Assembly: GCA_026261815.1 (NCBI GenBank)
Contig: JAMPIT010000512.1
Span: 62,001-126,000, forward strand
DNA: 64,000 nt
From: Monarcha castaneiventris obscurior
Lineage: Eukaryota; Chordata; Aves; Passeriformes; Monarchidae
Direction: 5' to 3'
Made by a program: the position numbers and the translations under genes. The notes below the pieces were generated by a model that was not told the origin of the DNA, did no database searches, and worked only from the letters and a program-made list of their open reading frames with translations. Shown here piece after piece: positions 11,601 through 24,800 of this stretch; position 1 is the stretch's first letter; every line of letters starts with the position of its first letter.

Positions 11601-14600
11601 CACACCAATAAGACTTAAAACACAAGTGCTAAGAAAATTTTAAAATTTCATCCATAGAGTCATATTTTTTTTCTCAAATAAACTACCCTCTGATAGGATT
11701 GTCCCAATGGACACTACAACATTTATTTTATCTAGTGTACAAATCATTTAAACATCCCCAGTTGCAAAGCTTGATTGAATTTGAACATTGCTTGGGGTTC
11801 ATAGTTTGTTCAAGACAGAATCTGTAATGATCAGACAAAAGACTCTCAAAACCAAAATTGAAAAGCCAGAAAGACTGAAAAGCAGAGACTAGAAAACAAA
11901 TTAGCAACCGAACAGAAACGGATTGAAAGGAAAATGTAAGGGCAGTGGCAATTCAAAGAGATTATCCCATTCTTCCAAAAGACTGAAACAAGTACCAACA
12001 ATATGGGGAGATAGAATAGTCTCAAGACTGCAGCAGTGGTTCTGGAACTTAGGTACCTTTGTGCTACAAAAAAACAATCATGACAGAAGAATATCAGCCT
12101 TGATCTCACTCCAGATACAATTTTATGTTCAATAATTTTTTTATGAGTTTTATCATGTGCAGTTTAAGCAGATTTACTTGCTTACCAGCCTTTATGTGAT
12201 ACATTTCCTGACATTACAAATTAAGTGGTTTGACATTTTTTTTTAAATTATCCAACTCTATTAAATTTCAGAAGAGTTTTGGTAGTCCACAGTACCCACA
12301 TTAAAAGATTGAAAGAGCTGGCCTCACCTTTATCATCAACTAAGTTTTCAAGTAAATATGACTTTACCTGCTGTGCTTTGGGATCAATCAAATTTAATGT
12401 TCTGACATGTCCTACTGTACTATTCTCCATAGAAGTTACCAAATTGGTAAATGCCCTGCTTAGAGGCCTTGAACAAATTTAGGGGTAAGGTGATCATCAA
12501 CCTATTCAGTCTCAGCCAGATGGATTTCACTTCACATACACCCATGACAAAGCTTAGGGGCCCCAGGAGCTTTGGAGATGTAACCCTAACTGCACAGAAA
12601 ATTTTGAAGACAGAAAGTAGTGGATAATCACAGGATAAGAAAGTGTAGGAATACCGAGGTGGGTCACGTTATTATGCCCAAAGGATGGTCTCAAGTTCAC
12701 TAAATTTACTATTATAGGCCTTGCTTCCATTTCTTTTTAGGCTCATTACAGACATATTTTACCTTAGTAACAAGATATACCTCTAAATGATGTATTGTTC
12801 TAAACTTCAGAAGAAATTAGTGTTTATCAGTCAAGACTTTGAGGCCTGTACATTTCCAAGGTTTTACATTGTTTAATTCCCCATGAAAATGTTGAGATTA
12901 AGGGGAAAAAAAAAAGCCAGGTTATTTCTACATCAATTTTAAAACTTCTAGAAAGAATAGACTATTATTTCCCAGCTGCAGCTACTTTACAGAAGTCAGC
13001 ATCTACTCATTCAAATTATACTAGAGATTGTCACAACTCTGTCACAGAAAAGTTGCATTGGCAATGCCTATAACATACTAGTCTTGAAAATAGAGAAAGC
13101 TAGCTAAATCAGAATGTCACAGTTATTGACAAATAACCATCAAGTAATATCTCTCTTGACTGTTAGTAACAATGCTATTGAAAAAAAAATTAGGAGTTTC
13201 TGCTAACTATATTTGAATCAACTTTTCAGCTTTAGAAGGTACTCCCTCTCAGATGGACTTAATTGTTTTAGCCCCTGAAAACCTGCATGTTTCAGTTATT
13301 CCCTCCAGTAGTATCCAAGCTTGCAAGTTTACCTAATGGTAATACACATAATAGTTATTTTCTGTTATTTTCCTCCTACCTCAGAATGATCTTCCCTTTT
13401 GTGTTTACTAAAATCAACTTGGCCCTGTCTTCAGAAGTTTCAGTGATATCCAGCTGTATTTTAAGTTTTTCTGACATTCAGTAATTTTTGGGAGAGGAAA
13501 CGTTGTTGTGAAGACTTCCAAGAGGGAAAAAATGGTGTTCCACAGCAACTTATATTAGTCTTATTTTAGTTATTGTATGTACCTGTTCCTAATAGAAATT
13601 AAAAATGCTCCAGATTTGTAAATTTGTTTTTCTGCCTTAGTGATGACACTTGATTTTGAATTTATATTCAACACTGTCCTTTTACCATCTCTATTGTGCA
13701 AGGAACCAACAAGCCATCAAAAAGGTAATGGATATGCAACCTACATCTAGCTTCAAGCAGCCTACCAGCTACAACCTGATCTTCACTGAATATAAACCAG
13801 CTGACTTGAAAAACCCTATGCAATTTATACCAGCTAAGGTTATGGTCGTTTATTTTCATTGTGCTTGCAAAGAAGATTGCAAACTTTAGTGTTACATATC
13901 AACCTGAAGGTTGAAGTATAGTAACAAAATTTAACATAATACCCTGGAAAACTTACTGTCTAGAATGGTAAGACAGACCATGGAAGGGAAAGCAAAGACA
14001 AATCCCCATAGTAATAAAACAGTGGTAAGCCTACTTTGCTGATTCCCACAATATATCTGTTAGAAAACATTCCTTACTAATAAATAATATTTTATATAAA
14101 GCAAATTTCTAATTAATGTTACTGCCTATGCCTTTGAAGTTACAGGTTAAAATATATTTACAATCTATTACAGCTACATATATTAAGGAAAAATATGCTT
14201 TAATGTGAATAATTGCAGATTGTTGAACTATATACCCCCAAATATTCTGAACCATCAATAATTAAGAGTCATTAATAATCACTGTAGCAGAACATTCACC
14301 TTGGTACATTTCGTGAAAGACAGGATTTAGCTATGACTGTAAGCACACTAAGGAGAGAAAGAACAAAGATGACAGCAAACTAAACTCTTAAATATCTAGA
14401 ACACTGTTATTCACATACATCAAAACTCATTCTATATGTATATAATTAGACTAAATATATATATATAAATTTATATATATAAATTAGACTAAAATCCTTA
14501 CTTAGCCATAAATTCTAAGCAGATTAGGAACCTATAAGGTTTGGACTCTTGCCAGCATCAAACGTGGATGTAAACAAATACCATTTTGCAATGTGCAGGC

Positions 14601-14864
14601 TGCTTTTAACTGCAATGTCTAAGGAACATCTATTAAATTTTTTAACAGCTGCAGAGGGTTAGAAAACCTTTCACAAAAGGCTGATCAAAAAAAAAAAAAA
14701 AAAGAAATCTGAACCTCTCCTGAACATCAGATTATAAAAAGATAGGACCAATGAGTAACTTCAGCTTGCAGTGAGCATCAAAACATTACAAAGTAAGATG
14801 AAAAGAAAGATCAAGAGAATATCTGAATATTAGATAGTATTAGAGAAGAAATTTCTTTGGATTT
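8641..14864. other. AT-rich gene-poor intergenic DNA
   Basis: No exon, RNA gene or clear transposon was recognised in this stretch of about 6.2 kb. A (TA)n palindromic tract lies around 14440-14493, flanked by direct copies of 'aattagactaaa'. An A-tract of about 18 bases lies near 14688-14703. The largest open frames (9865-10164, 11846-12109) show no domain or composition typical of proteins. Confidence 0.5.
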
Positions 14865-14869
14865 CTATA

Positions 14870-15617
14870 GGCCGAATTCAAGGTCCAGCACATGGTCAGG
14901 GCAATTCCAAACACAAATACAGATAGAGTGGAGAATGGATTGAGACCAGCCCTGAGGAGAAGGACTTGTGTGGAGGGGTTAGTGGATGAGGAGCTCATCC
15001 TCACCCAGCAATGTCCACTTGCAGCCCAGAAAGTCAACCTGTCCTGGGCTGCATCAAAAGAGGCATGGCAGAGGGATGTGATTCCTCCCCACTAATTTGC
15101 TCTCATGACATCCTAGCTGGAGTACTACATTCAGCTATAGGGTCCCCAGCACTGGAATGACATGAACCTGTGGGAGAGAGCCCAGATGTGGGACACAAAG
15201 ATGGTCAGAGGACTGGAGCACGTCCCATATGAAGACAGGCAGAGAGCTGGGATTGTTCAGCTTGAAGTTACCTTGTGGCAGCCATCCATTACCTAAAGCG
15301 GACCTACAAGAAAGCTGGAGAGGTACTTTTTGCTAGGACATGTCATGCTGGGACAAGGGGATATGGCTGCAAACTGAAGAAAAGGTAGGTTTCGATTAGA
15401 TGTTGGGAAGAAATCCTTTACTGTGCAGGTAGTGAGGCATTGGAACGGACTGGCCAGAGAACCTGTGGGTGTCCTGTTCCCGGAAATGTTCAAGGCCAGT
15501 ATGAATAGGGCTATAAGCCACTTGATCTAGTGGAAGATGTCCTTGCCTATAGCACGCAGGTTGGAACTAGAAGATCTTTAAGGTTCCTTCCAACCCACAC
15601 CATTCTACTATTCTGTA
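14870..15617 (+). mobile_element. CR1 LINE, 5'-truncated, with 3' end
   Basis: The sense sequence follows the 3' part of CR1 ORF2, from a 'caaggtccagcac' start (keyed to the GxRxxxLG region) through 'cagcccagaaagtcaacctgtcctgggctgcat'-type motifs. The tail reads 'ttccaacccacaccattcta' and ends 'ctattctgt', the CR1 terminus. Frameshifts and stops break the reverse transcriptase; the two short open frames inside (14892-15095 and its antisense partner) are remnants. It inserted in the + orientation. Confidence 0.88.
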
Positions 15618-17109
15618 AAATAATGTTGCAATGTATGAAGTTTTATCATATATAAACACATACTTGTATGCATTATTTGACAGCTAAAAAGAGGAAGTAT
15701 TCATTAAATGGATGTTACTCAGACAAAGAGCAAATGCACATGAGAATGTGTACACATGTACACATGAGAATGCAGATGCAGTCTATACAGTAATATCCTT
15801 TTCTCAACAACAATTTCTTCTGCTATAGATGCCTTTTTTTCTATGAAATAACTGTAACAAATTTCTATGTCCACAACACGACAATTTAGAATACATTTAT
15901 TGCTTATATAGATCTTGCTTTTCAAATGGTAGAAATCTCATAAATATATTTATTCAGCTTTTCTTCACAAGTATCTGGGATAGTTTTCATGTAGCTTGTT
16001 CACCCACCATGTCACTGCAGTCCAAGTGCTACGACAGTGCTGTAACACAGCTTTCTGGGATTGCTTCATTTGCTGTGTGGAATACTGTGCTACCATACTT
16101 ATACTGATAGGCGTACCTGAGAGATCTCATTTATGTCTGGTTCAGTCCACACAATCTGCATTTTCTCAATTTTTATGTAGACAATACCCTCAGAGATACA
16201 TCTTAATTGAGGCAGGGTACAGTGTATGCTGAACTTAAGTATTCACTACCACCTATTCCCCCAGTAATACTGCAGTGTAGCTCTAAAAAGCAATTTATTA
16301 ACGCCTTCAGGAAGAAAAAATATCGGCAAGTTAATATTCCACAAACCCATTCCTGTGACCCAGCCTTATGTAATGTAACTGTCCCTTGGGGATTATGAAT
16401 TATTCTTCCTGCATTCACTCACTTTTGATTACAGTGGTTTTCAGTAGAAATCCCTTCTTTTATACCCAAGACCTCTTTAATAATAAACTACTTCCCATCT
16501 GAAAAAAGAAATAAAATATATGCTTTAAAACGCTATATGACTATAACCCAGACATCTCCACATGATAGTGTAATATAATTTGAAATAGAGGTAAAAGAAA
16601 AACATGCACATCTTGCATTCATCAATAAACTTTACTATACAGAACAGTTTGTGTATGCAATAATTATACTAGGTTGCCAAGAAAGACATCTTTCTTAAAA
16701 GGTGATTAAGTGAGGACATTTAACGGAAAGGCACTGAAACAAGTTCTATAATTCTGTTATTGCTAGTAAGAACATGTACGGCATACTTACCTGCCACAGT
16801 GAATTTCTTGTCTCCACTATGTTGTCCTCTGAAAGTTTTAAAAGGTCAGTCTGTGGTCATGCTTATTTGTCTTCATTCTCATTTACTTCTTTGCTTTATG
16901 TTCTGCAAAAAGAGTTCTCCTTATTTATTTGCTTAACATCATCAGTTCCACAGAAAAAAAGTCAAGTGGAAAGATAGTAGATAAACAAAGGTGATTAAAG
17001 CAGAACATTATCTAAGACTGGTAAAAGACAAGTTTCTGTTGAGGTAATAAAAGCCTTAAAAATGGTATTCAGCTGGCATAATATCTAGAAAAACTAAAAA
17101 TATAGTTAG
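15618..17109. other. AT-rich intergenic DNA
   Basis: No gene recognised. A short direct repeat, 'cacatgagaatg', occurs twice near 15737-15772. The open frames at 15996-16232 and 16203-16418 overlap each other on opposite strands and have no coding signature. Confidence 0.5.
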
Positions 17110-17702
17110 TTATAGTCATTCTGCAGCAGCTCCTCTCCACTCCATTTTTACACTTTTCCTCTGTTCCAGTGTGGGTCCTTCATGGGTAGGGGTTCTGACA
17201 GGACTCTACTCTGGGTCTCCATGGGCTGCAGCTTTCTCCAGTCTTCTCTGGCATGGGGTCCTTCATGGGCTGCAGGTGGATATCTGCTCCACCATGGTCC
17301 TCCATGGGCAGCGGGGCAAGAACTTCCTTCACTCTGGTCCTCTCCATGGGCTGTGGGGCAACAACTTCCTTCACTCTGGTCTTCTCTATGGGCTGTAGGG
17401 GAATGTCAGCCCTAAGGCCTAGAGTGTCTCCTCCCTCTTACTTCTTTGACTTTGGTGCATACAGGGCCATTTCTCTCACATTTTTTTCACTCTCTCACAG
17501 CTGGCTTATTAAAAATATTATCACAGAGGCATTGGAAGTATTGCTTGAGTTCAGCTGTGTCCTTCAGAAGATCCGCTGGATCTGACTTTAACCAGGTGGA
17601 ACCAGCTGTGCCTGGGATGGGGCAGCCCCTCTCCTCTTTTCTCAGATGCCACCCCTGAACTGCTGCCACTGCCAACACTTGATCACATAAACCAAATACA
17701 AA
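17110..17702 (-). mobile_element. ERVL-like LTR, antisense, partial and diverged
   Basis: This is the same general family as the LTR at 5379-6471. It shares repeated 'catgggctgcag'-type units, a 'gactttggtgcatacag' segment and a 'ttatcacagaggcattgg' segment near 17520. The right end, 'cataaaccaaataca', corresponds to the LTR terminus. The left part is missing or too diverged to place. The stack of short open frames in all phases (17171-17714) reflects the GC-rich tandem units. Confidence 0.6.
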
Positions 17703-17965
17703 GGCAGAGAACAAAGATCACAGTTCAGCAACAGAATCTGCTAAGGAGTTCTGCCTGTTTCAGAGGGGTCAGGCCTTTTACAGAGCTTTCCATATTCCTA
17801 TTACTTTGTTTTTAGGCTTAATTACATGTAACCTAGAGAAGGGACGAACAGTAGTAGAGTTATTCAACTTTGATAAGCTTCAATTAGGGACTCTCCAGTA
17901 ATGGTTGTAAAGCTCCAGGACACTGTCACTGAGTTCTTTAAAGGGTCTTATGTTTTTTGGGGTAT

Positions 17966-18599
17966 TGTTACATACCCTGATTTAGATGCAAGGGAGAAGT
18001 ACTGACAAGATATTCTCAAGAGATCAAAACAACAAAAACTTTACTAGCAAACTTCAGAAAATCAGGGAACTCTGGCAAAAGTTTAAAGCAACTTTCAATC
18101 AACATCGAGCACTTCACAAAGCATTAACTTAGCAAGCTCTAAGCCTGTTCAACTCAGCAAACTCCAACTTATCTGAATTTAAGTTGCTCATGAAGAAGGA
18201 ATTAGAAGAAAGAGAGAAAGAAAAGATATAGAAAAGAATAAATATAGCTACCCCTCATGTTTCAGCTGATATAAAATCTTAGGGGAGGTACGCTCAAGAC
18301 ATGTGCTTGTATTGCTCTTTGGCTTAAGTATCCTTTGGCTTTCCTGGGCCCTTCCCCCAGCTGGAACTTCTGGTCTGGTGGCCAGTCAGGAGCTGGGTAA
18401 GAGGCTCCAGGGGCAGGTGTGGAGCACTGCCTGCTGTGTGCCAGGGATTGGTGACCATTGCAGAAGCTAGGATGAAGACCCCAGCAGGGTGGGGTGTGCA
18501 GAGGAGGGCATTACATCACCAGAGAGGACCCAACCTGCCCTTTCCACTCAACATGTGCCCAAAATGTTTTGAGCCTAAAATCTCCTCCAGTCTCTCACA
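17966..18599 (-). mobile_element. Probable ERV LTR, antisense
   Basis: The block of about 634 bp runs from 'tgttacataccctgattt' to 'cagtctctcaca'. It has an A-rich 'caacaaaaactttactagcaa' segment, a purine-rich 'agaaagagagaaagaaaag' stretch and a GC-rich half near 18340-18540. This order resembles antisense passerine LTRs, but no target duplication is convincing. The ends are approximate. Confidence 0.45.
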
Positions 18600-18855
18600 A
18601 TGGTAGATCACAGAAAGTGTTTGGGCACTAAATATAAGTGATGTCTGAATTCAGGAGTGCACAATAAACACTGTCTATTTGTGAAATTTGTCTTTTGCCA
18701 AGTCTTGCATTACTGATGATTTGGTATCAAAGCTAACTGGTGTCAGAAGAAGCATTTCAGCTCTCTGTGAAGCTCATAGGAGTTACAGCTGTTTAAACAA
18801 GAAAGACGTTAAGACGTTAAGATCTTTTTTAAATTTTATTTTATAAACCAAAGGT

Positions 18856-18888
18856 TTCCTTCCTTCCTTCCTTCCTTCCTTCCTTCCT
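18856..18888. repeat. (TTCC)n microsatellite
   Basis: About eight uninterrupted TTCC units. Confidence 0.95.
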
Positions 18889-21800
18889 CTGTTCACTCAC
18901 TTGAAAATTACTCAATCACTCTTTTCTTAGACAATCTTCACCTGAAGTTCATCTTCCTATGAACTGAAAGAATCCAGCACACAAAGTAAATTCATATCGT
19001 CAACAGAAATAGAAAAGAAACTATTATGATGACTGAGCAGGAGGCTGCAATGTTAATGTCCAATTGCACTGAGTTCACTTATGATTCTTCATACTAGGAA
19101 CTAGACTGGGCAGCACAGAAAGAACACAAATGTTTCTTTCAGTTCAGTTGACAAAGATTTTGTTATAAAGTAAGCATGCCTGATTTATATTTAATAAGGT
19201 GAATTTAATTATTTCAATCAGGGGTCAATGATATGGCTAGAGGTTTTAAATAAGCTTATGCTTCTTAAATAAAACTAAAGGATGCTAGATATTGGTTGTC
19301 CATAAGAATACCAAGTTTTAACGTACATTTCAGTCATGCACAGGAATATTTATTATCCATTATAGTGGATGAGAGTCAATGCAAGTTTGACACATTTAGT
19401 CATCTAAATTTTGGATTTGAGCAATTCAGGTCAGTTGCCTTGGTAAAAATGATTCTCATTTGAGATTATATCAGACAGGATCTACAGAAGACTGATGCTG
19501 TCCTGGGTTGCCAGCTGAAGTCCAGTACTTTCAAAGAAAATAGATGCCTACCTTTTATTAACAAGGTCTGAATCTAAATAGGAATCAGAGCCTTGAGTAA
19601 GTCAGTTCATATCAGTTGCTTAAATACAAACATAAATTGCCATTGTAACAGCAGCAGAGTATTCAACACACCTAGACAGATATATGAAGATATATGTCAA
19701 ATACAGTACAAGAAAGAGATGCATTCCAGAGAGACACCTAAAATTTTCAACCTGCAGTTATAGACGAGGTAAGAACAACTTGTGAACATTTAAATAATGC
19801 CACAAGTCTCTGTTTGATAAACTGAACTATCCCATGCAAAGCAATTGAGCCATTTTAAAATACATATTATCACTTCAAATTCCACACTTAATTAGCTGCA
19901 CTGAGAAATACTGTGTATGCCAATAGATCAACCAGCTCAGGAAATGCTTTCAGAACCTTCACCAGTTGGTTCTTCAAGGAGGTGAGAAAGGCATCCCTAC
20001 AGAAAGGGCAAATTACCTATTTTAACTAACAATTCCACTTTAAAGCCTCCTGTGAGTGACATACAACATCACTTAAGGTGACTTTACCAGTAACAGCAGA
20101 ATTTGTCCAGTTAGATGTATGTCTGTTATAGATAAGCTAAACAATATTTAAGTGAATTGTGATCAGCTGTAAGAGGTGTTGATGGGGAGTCTGAATTCTC
20201 AAGTTGTTTTTAAGGCCATTATGGTATTCCTTAGTGCTGCAATATCACTTGTTGAGGTTAGATTTGAATTTTCCTTTCCACTGCTTTCTTCTCTCCATAC
20301 TTCTACATAGCCATTCTACACAGTCCTTCCTCATAAGATCTTAGGTGTTCTGCAGAACTCATTTCCATCTGGTCTGGAGCTGTATCGCACACGCCAAATA
20401 CAGGTGACCCTGAATCCTGTCTTAATTACTGTGGCCTTCAATCGTGCTTTAATCCAGTTAATATTTTCCCTGCTTTAATACAATGAGTGACAAAAATTGT
20501 AACAACAGACAAGACAATCAGCATTCAGAAGAACTAGCTGCTAATTCAGGAAAATGAATGGGACTTAATTGAATTATGGCAAAGGATTTATGTTCCTGAT
20601 ATTAATACAGCATGATCTTAAGAACTGTGAATAAAAGCAAATCCCAGGATATCAGGGCTGAAAACATATAAATCTTAGGCTTCTCTTTTAAGTTATTTAA
20701 AAATTCTACTTTCTTTTGTACTGTCACATGTAAATTGCTCAAGAAGAACAACTGATATTCAGTCTTTCAAAAGATGCTTAGGAACTGTAAAGAACATTTA
20801 TTTTCAACTATGATCTATTGGCTCTGTAGTTTTCATTCAGAGCTATTCCCATTTTAATCTCTGATAAAATGATATCAGCAAGACCGGGCCCATAGAGATG
20901 GTGAGTTTCACAATCTGTTAGTCCATAACAGCTAGTATTGGGGCACTCAGTTTTATGTACAGGCACTGGTGCGAAATAGCAGAAGGAAGCATAAATGCTT
21001 CAGTATTTTCTTTTGAACTGTGTAGGAAGCCTGCTCAATAACCTACATTGTACAAGCCACAACTCAGTGTTCCATTCTAATTAAAAAACACAGAAAAATC
21101 AGGTAGACAAGAGCAGGAATCAGACCGAAACATATGCTAATGTTCATCAAGGGCAAGTCTCTTTTTAAAACCTCTTGCCAGCTTTCTTCTCCCTACTCAT
21201 TTTCTAATTAGGCATCTGTCAAAGCATAACGTTTGCAAATTTCCATGGTGCCAGGAAAGCTGTAGTGAAGAAGACATAGAGAAACATATTGTCACACTAT
21301 GCAAAATGTCAATAATCTCAGAAAATATCTCAGGAAAAAGCAAATCCAAAGAGACACAAGTTAATATTATCTCTCTCTCTGACCTGGCGACTGTAGAAGC
21401 AGTAGAACAAAGAAGTCTGGGAAGCAATGAACAGAGGACCTCATTTTAGTAGAAATCCTTTATGATTAAACTTCAAAAATACTAATTCTAAAGAGTCTTG
21501 ACTATTTACAAGAATGGTAGTTTAAGTAACAAATTTTTGATAACATTACATGCTGTATCACCCAATAAGAATCCCACAAGTACTCTTACTTCATTCTAAA
21601 ATATTATTTTATACCTAGCCTAATGATTATTTTTCCTTTTTGGATGTTTCATGTTTTTCTTTGATCCTTATGTGCTAAATTCCTAAAGTCAAACATGGAC
21701 AACTTGTTTCTTTGATATTTTTACCCACCTATCAAGCAACAAGCTGACATTTCCAGTAACCAACAATCTGTATTTTCTAATCTAATACATACAGTCAGAA

Positions 21801-24800
21801 TATTGTGTCTGTGTGACTCAGTAAAGAGATCAGCATTTCATTTTGTAACAGGTGTTGACTTTATTGATTCAATTGATTGATCTGTACCTGTGCAATGAAA
21901 GTAATGTGAATGTCCTGCTACCTTGTTATAATTTCGACAGTGAAGAGTAATGAGGTAGTTCAACTCTATGTACTATCTAATGCACTTCGGAAACTTCAAA
22001 CTGCAGGGCTGAAGAGCAGAATCATGAAAAGAGAGCCAAAGATTGGGGATGTTTGTATTATTGTTGAGGTTTCTTGCCATCTGAATTTTAGAGTTTTTTG
22101 GGATTTTTATTATACATGAGTTTTATATCCCAATCAAGTACATGCTTCATATTTTAATATACTCCTCTATCTGTGTTTCATAGTATGTTTGAACTATGTT
22201 AGTTTGCAAAGATATAGACTGTGCATTTCACCTAGTCTATTTAGAATAAGTCAATTTTAATTTGTATTAAACAGGTCTTTGATAATGAGATTCTCTTCAA
22301 CATGTCTTTCCATTTCCCTATAGTCCTGTAGAGCCTGACAAGGATATTTTTGGCAATTATGATTTAATTAAATATTCCCTGAAGAGTTGCTATATAAAGC
22401 AAAGTCGTATAAGCAACTGACAGCCATTTAAAATCAATACTTTAGAAGACATAATTCCCATCACTCTCATCAAGGTCTTGAAAGAAGGCTTTGATTAAGC
22501 ATGGATTATAATGTGGGATGGAAAGCTAAACTTCATTGTTGTTTTCACAATCTCCAGAAATGTCATTTATAAAACATATTAGAAGGTTACTAGTATCAAT
22601 AAATATAAGCATAAAGAAAGTTGATCTTACAACTCTATTTGTATTCTGCCCTACATTCTTATAGGATAGGAACTATAATATCTGCTTGTTGCTCATACTT
22701 ACTTACTGAAAATATTCTTAGTTGAAAACCGTCATTTTTTTTCACTGAAAATACATTTTTGGAGGATGAAAGAGAAGGTAGAAAAGAATGAGTATAAAGT
22801 ATCAGCCTTGTGTAAGAGCTTGATGATCTAAAAGTGAAAAACACCCCTCCAAATTTTAAAAAATCAATAAAATTAACACTAATGCTTTTTTTTTTTACAT
22901 GCTGCATTCTAAGGAGTAGTCCCAAATGATTACTAGTCTTTGCTTTTTCTTTAATTCCAGTGAATGTTGTCCTTTTACCTTGTCTCTTCCTATATCCCTA
23001 TCCATTTTGCAACTTCAGTTTCCTTTTACTGATACATTTACTTTTCAAAAAATAGACAAAATAGTCTGAAATTCTAAAATACAGAATACTGTATACATTT
23101 GTATTTAGTGCATAAATGTAAACAATACCAGCAAAAATAAATGGGGAAAAAACCTAACTGAAAAGAAAAAGGAAATTTATTGTCTTAAATTGTGGGCGTA
23201 TTTTGATATTACCTTAGGACTGTATCCTAAGGAAAATTCTCCTTTGATTTAATATCAGCCTTTGACATTTCCCATTGTTAACCTTTTTCCATCTTTTAAA
23301 ATTAGTGGTCCTAATTTTAGAGACACTAAACTAGAAGGATCACTAAGAATAAAGGAAATTCTCAAGAAGACAAAAGAATGTCTTTGCGGTTGAAGTCTAG
23401 AAAAACTTGCCTATTGGGCAATTGTCTAATTCCTTCTTAACACTCTTGTGTTGGAGTATTGGCAGATTCCTTGATGCGTATTAGTCTGTACTCCTTCCCA
23501 AAATTTTGGGTTTCATTTTGTTGAAGCCTTGACACAGAATTTCCTGATGATGACTTAAAGAGATTCGTTGCTTTAAAAAAGATATTTTTCTATCTTCTTC
23601 AAATTTTCTGTCTTCCAATGTAACTGAACAACCACAAGTTCTTGTCTTATGAACCATTTTGAATAATGCTACTTCACTTCTTCATCTACACCATACACTA
23701 AACATGCCTGTTTTCTCTTATTTACCTGCTGCTCTAGTCTTTTCAGGATCACTGCAATTTTAGCCATCAATTCAAACAGAAGATTGCAACCTCACGTTTA
23801 CTGGGGATTTGTATATGTCGTCCTTATTTAGAGCAGGTGAAAAATGTAAGTGAATTCATACATCAACTAAAAAAGGGCAGGAAACATTCAATATCCACAC
23901 TGCCATATCAACACCCACAGTGCTGTATGAACAGATAGGAGTCTCAGCTGTAAGCAGAAAACTTTAACTCATTATCTTCATTTCAAGAAGATGAATAAAC
24001 CTTAGTATCAACTGCTTCATTTTGAAAAAGATGCATTGAACTCAAATGAGAAGGCAATGGAAGAGAAACAGTATTAGCAATATTTCCCCACACAGAATCT
24101 GCAAATTGCATTCAACAGCAATGCTCATTCTAACAAAGAAAAGGGGAAAGGACAATACCCAAAGCCCTGCAAACCATTGCATGTCATGTTAACACCAAAA
24201 TATGAACTAGAGATATTTCACAGCTTCTTACATTCCTACCTATGAAATGTTGCTACCTTAACTCCTGTGCCATGGGTGTAGGGTGATGTCTACACTGCTG
24301 AACCAGTACGTGAAGAAGAAGCAAGGACTTGCAAAGGTAACCAGCCACATGGAATATTAGTGAAACCTATGTACCTGAATGTGCATTGCATCTTGTATAA
24401 CTAATGCTAAACAAGAGAAGTGAGAAGCTGGGATTATAGAGAATAAGGTCTAGGGTTGTGGATGGCTCTCAATATCAGGAAATTACTCGATGGCACGGAA
24501 AAGACACCAAGATTAATAATGTTACTGTTGTTATTTACATCATTATATGGTGGTGATGGGAGTTGACTACAGGTAAATATGAAGTTTTCAATGCCAAAAG
24601 GAGAGCAATTTTATTCATGAATTAGGTAAAGAATTAAATATTTTAGTATAAGCATTTGAATAATAGAAGTGTGGTCCATCTGTCAAGATGCTGAGCTTCC
24701 AGAGGGGAATGTAAGATACATCTATGCAGACATCTTAAACTGAGATGGTTACTAAGTTTCCTGCCAGTCAGAGAGAAATGGGCACATGAGGGAAATAATT

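Noticed and set aside
14440..14493. TA-rich palindrome as a regulatory hairpin
   Set aside because: It is explained by simple (TA)n expansion flanked by a short direct repeat.
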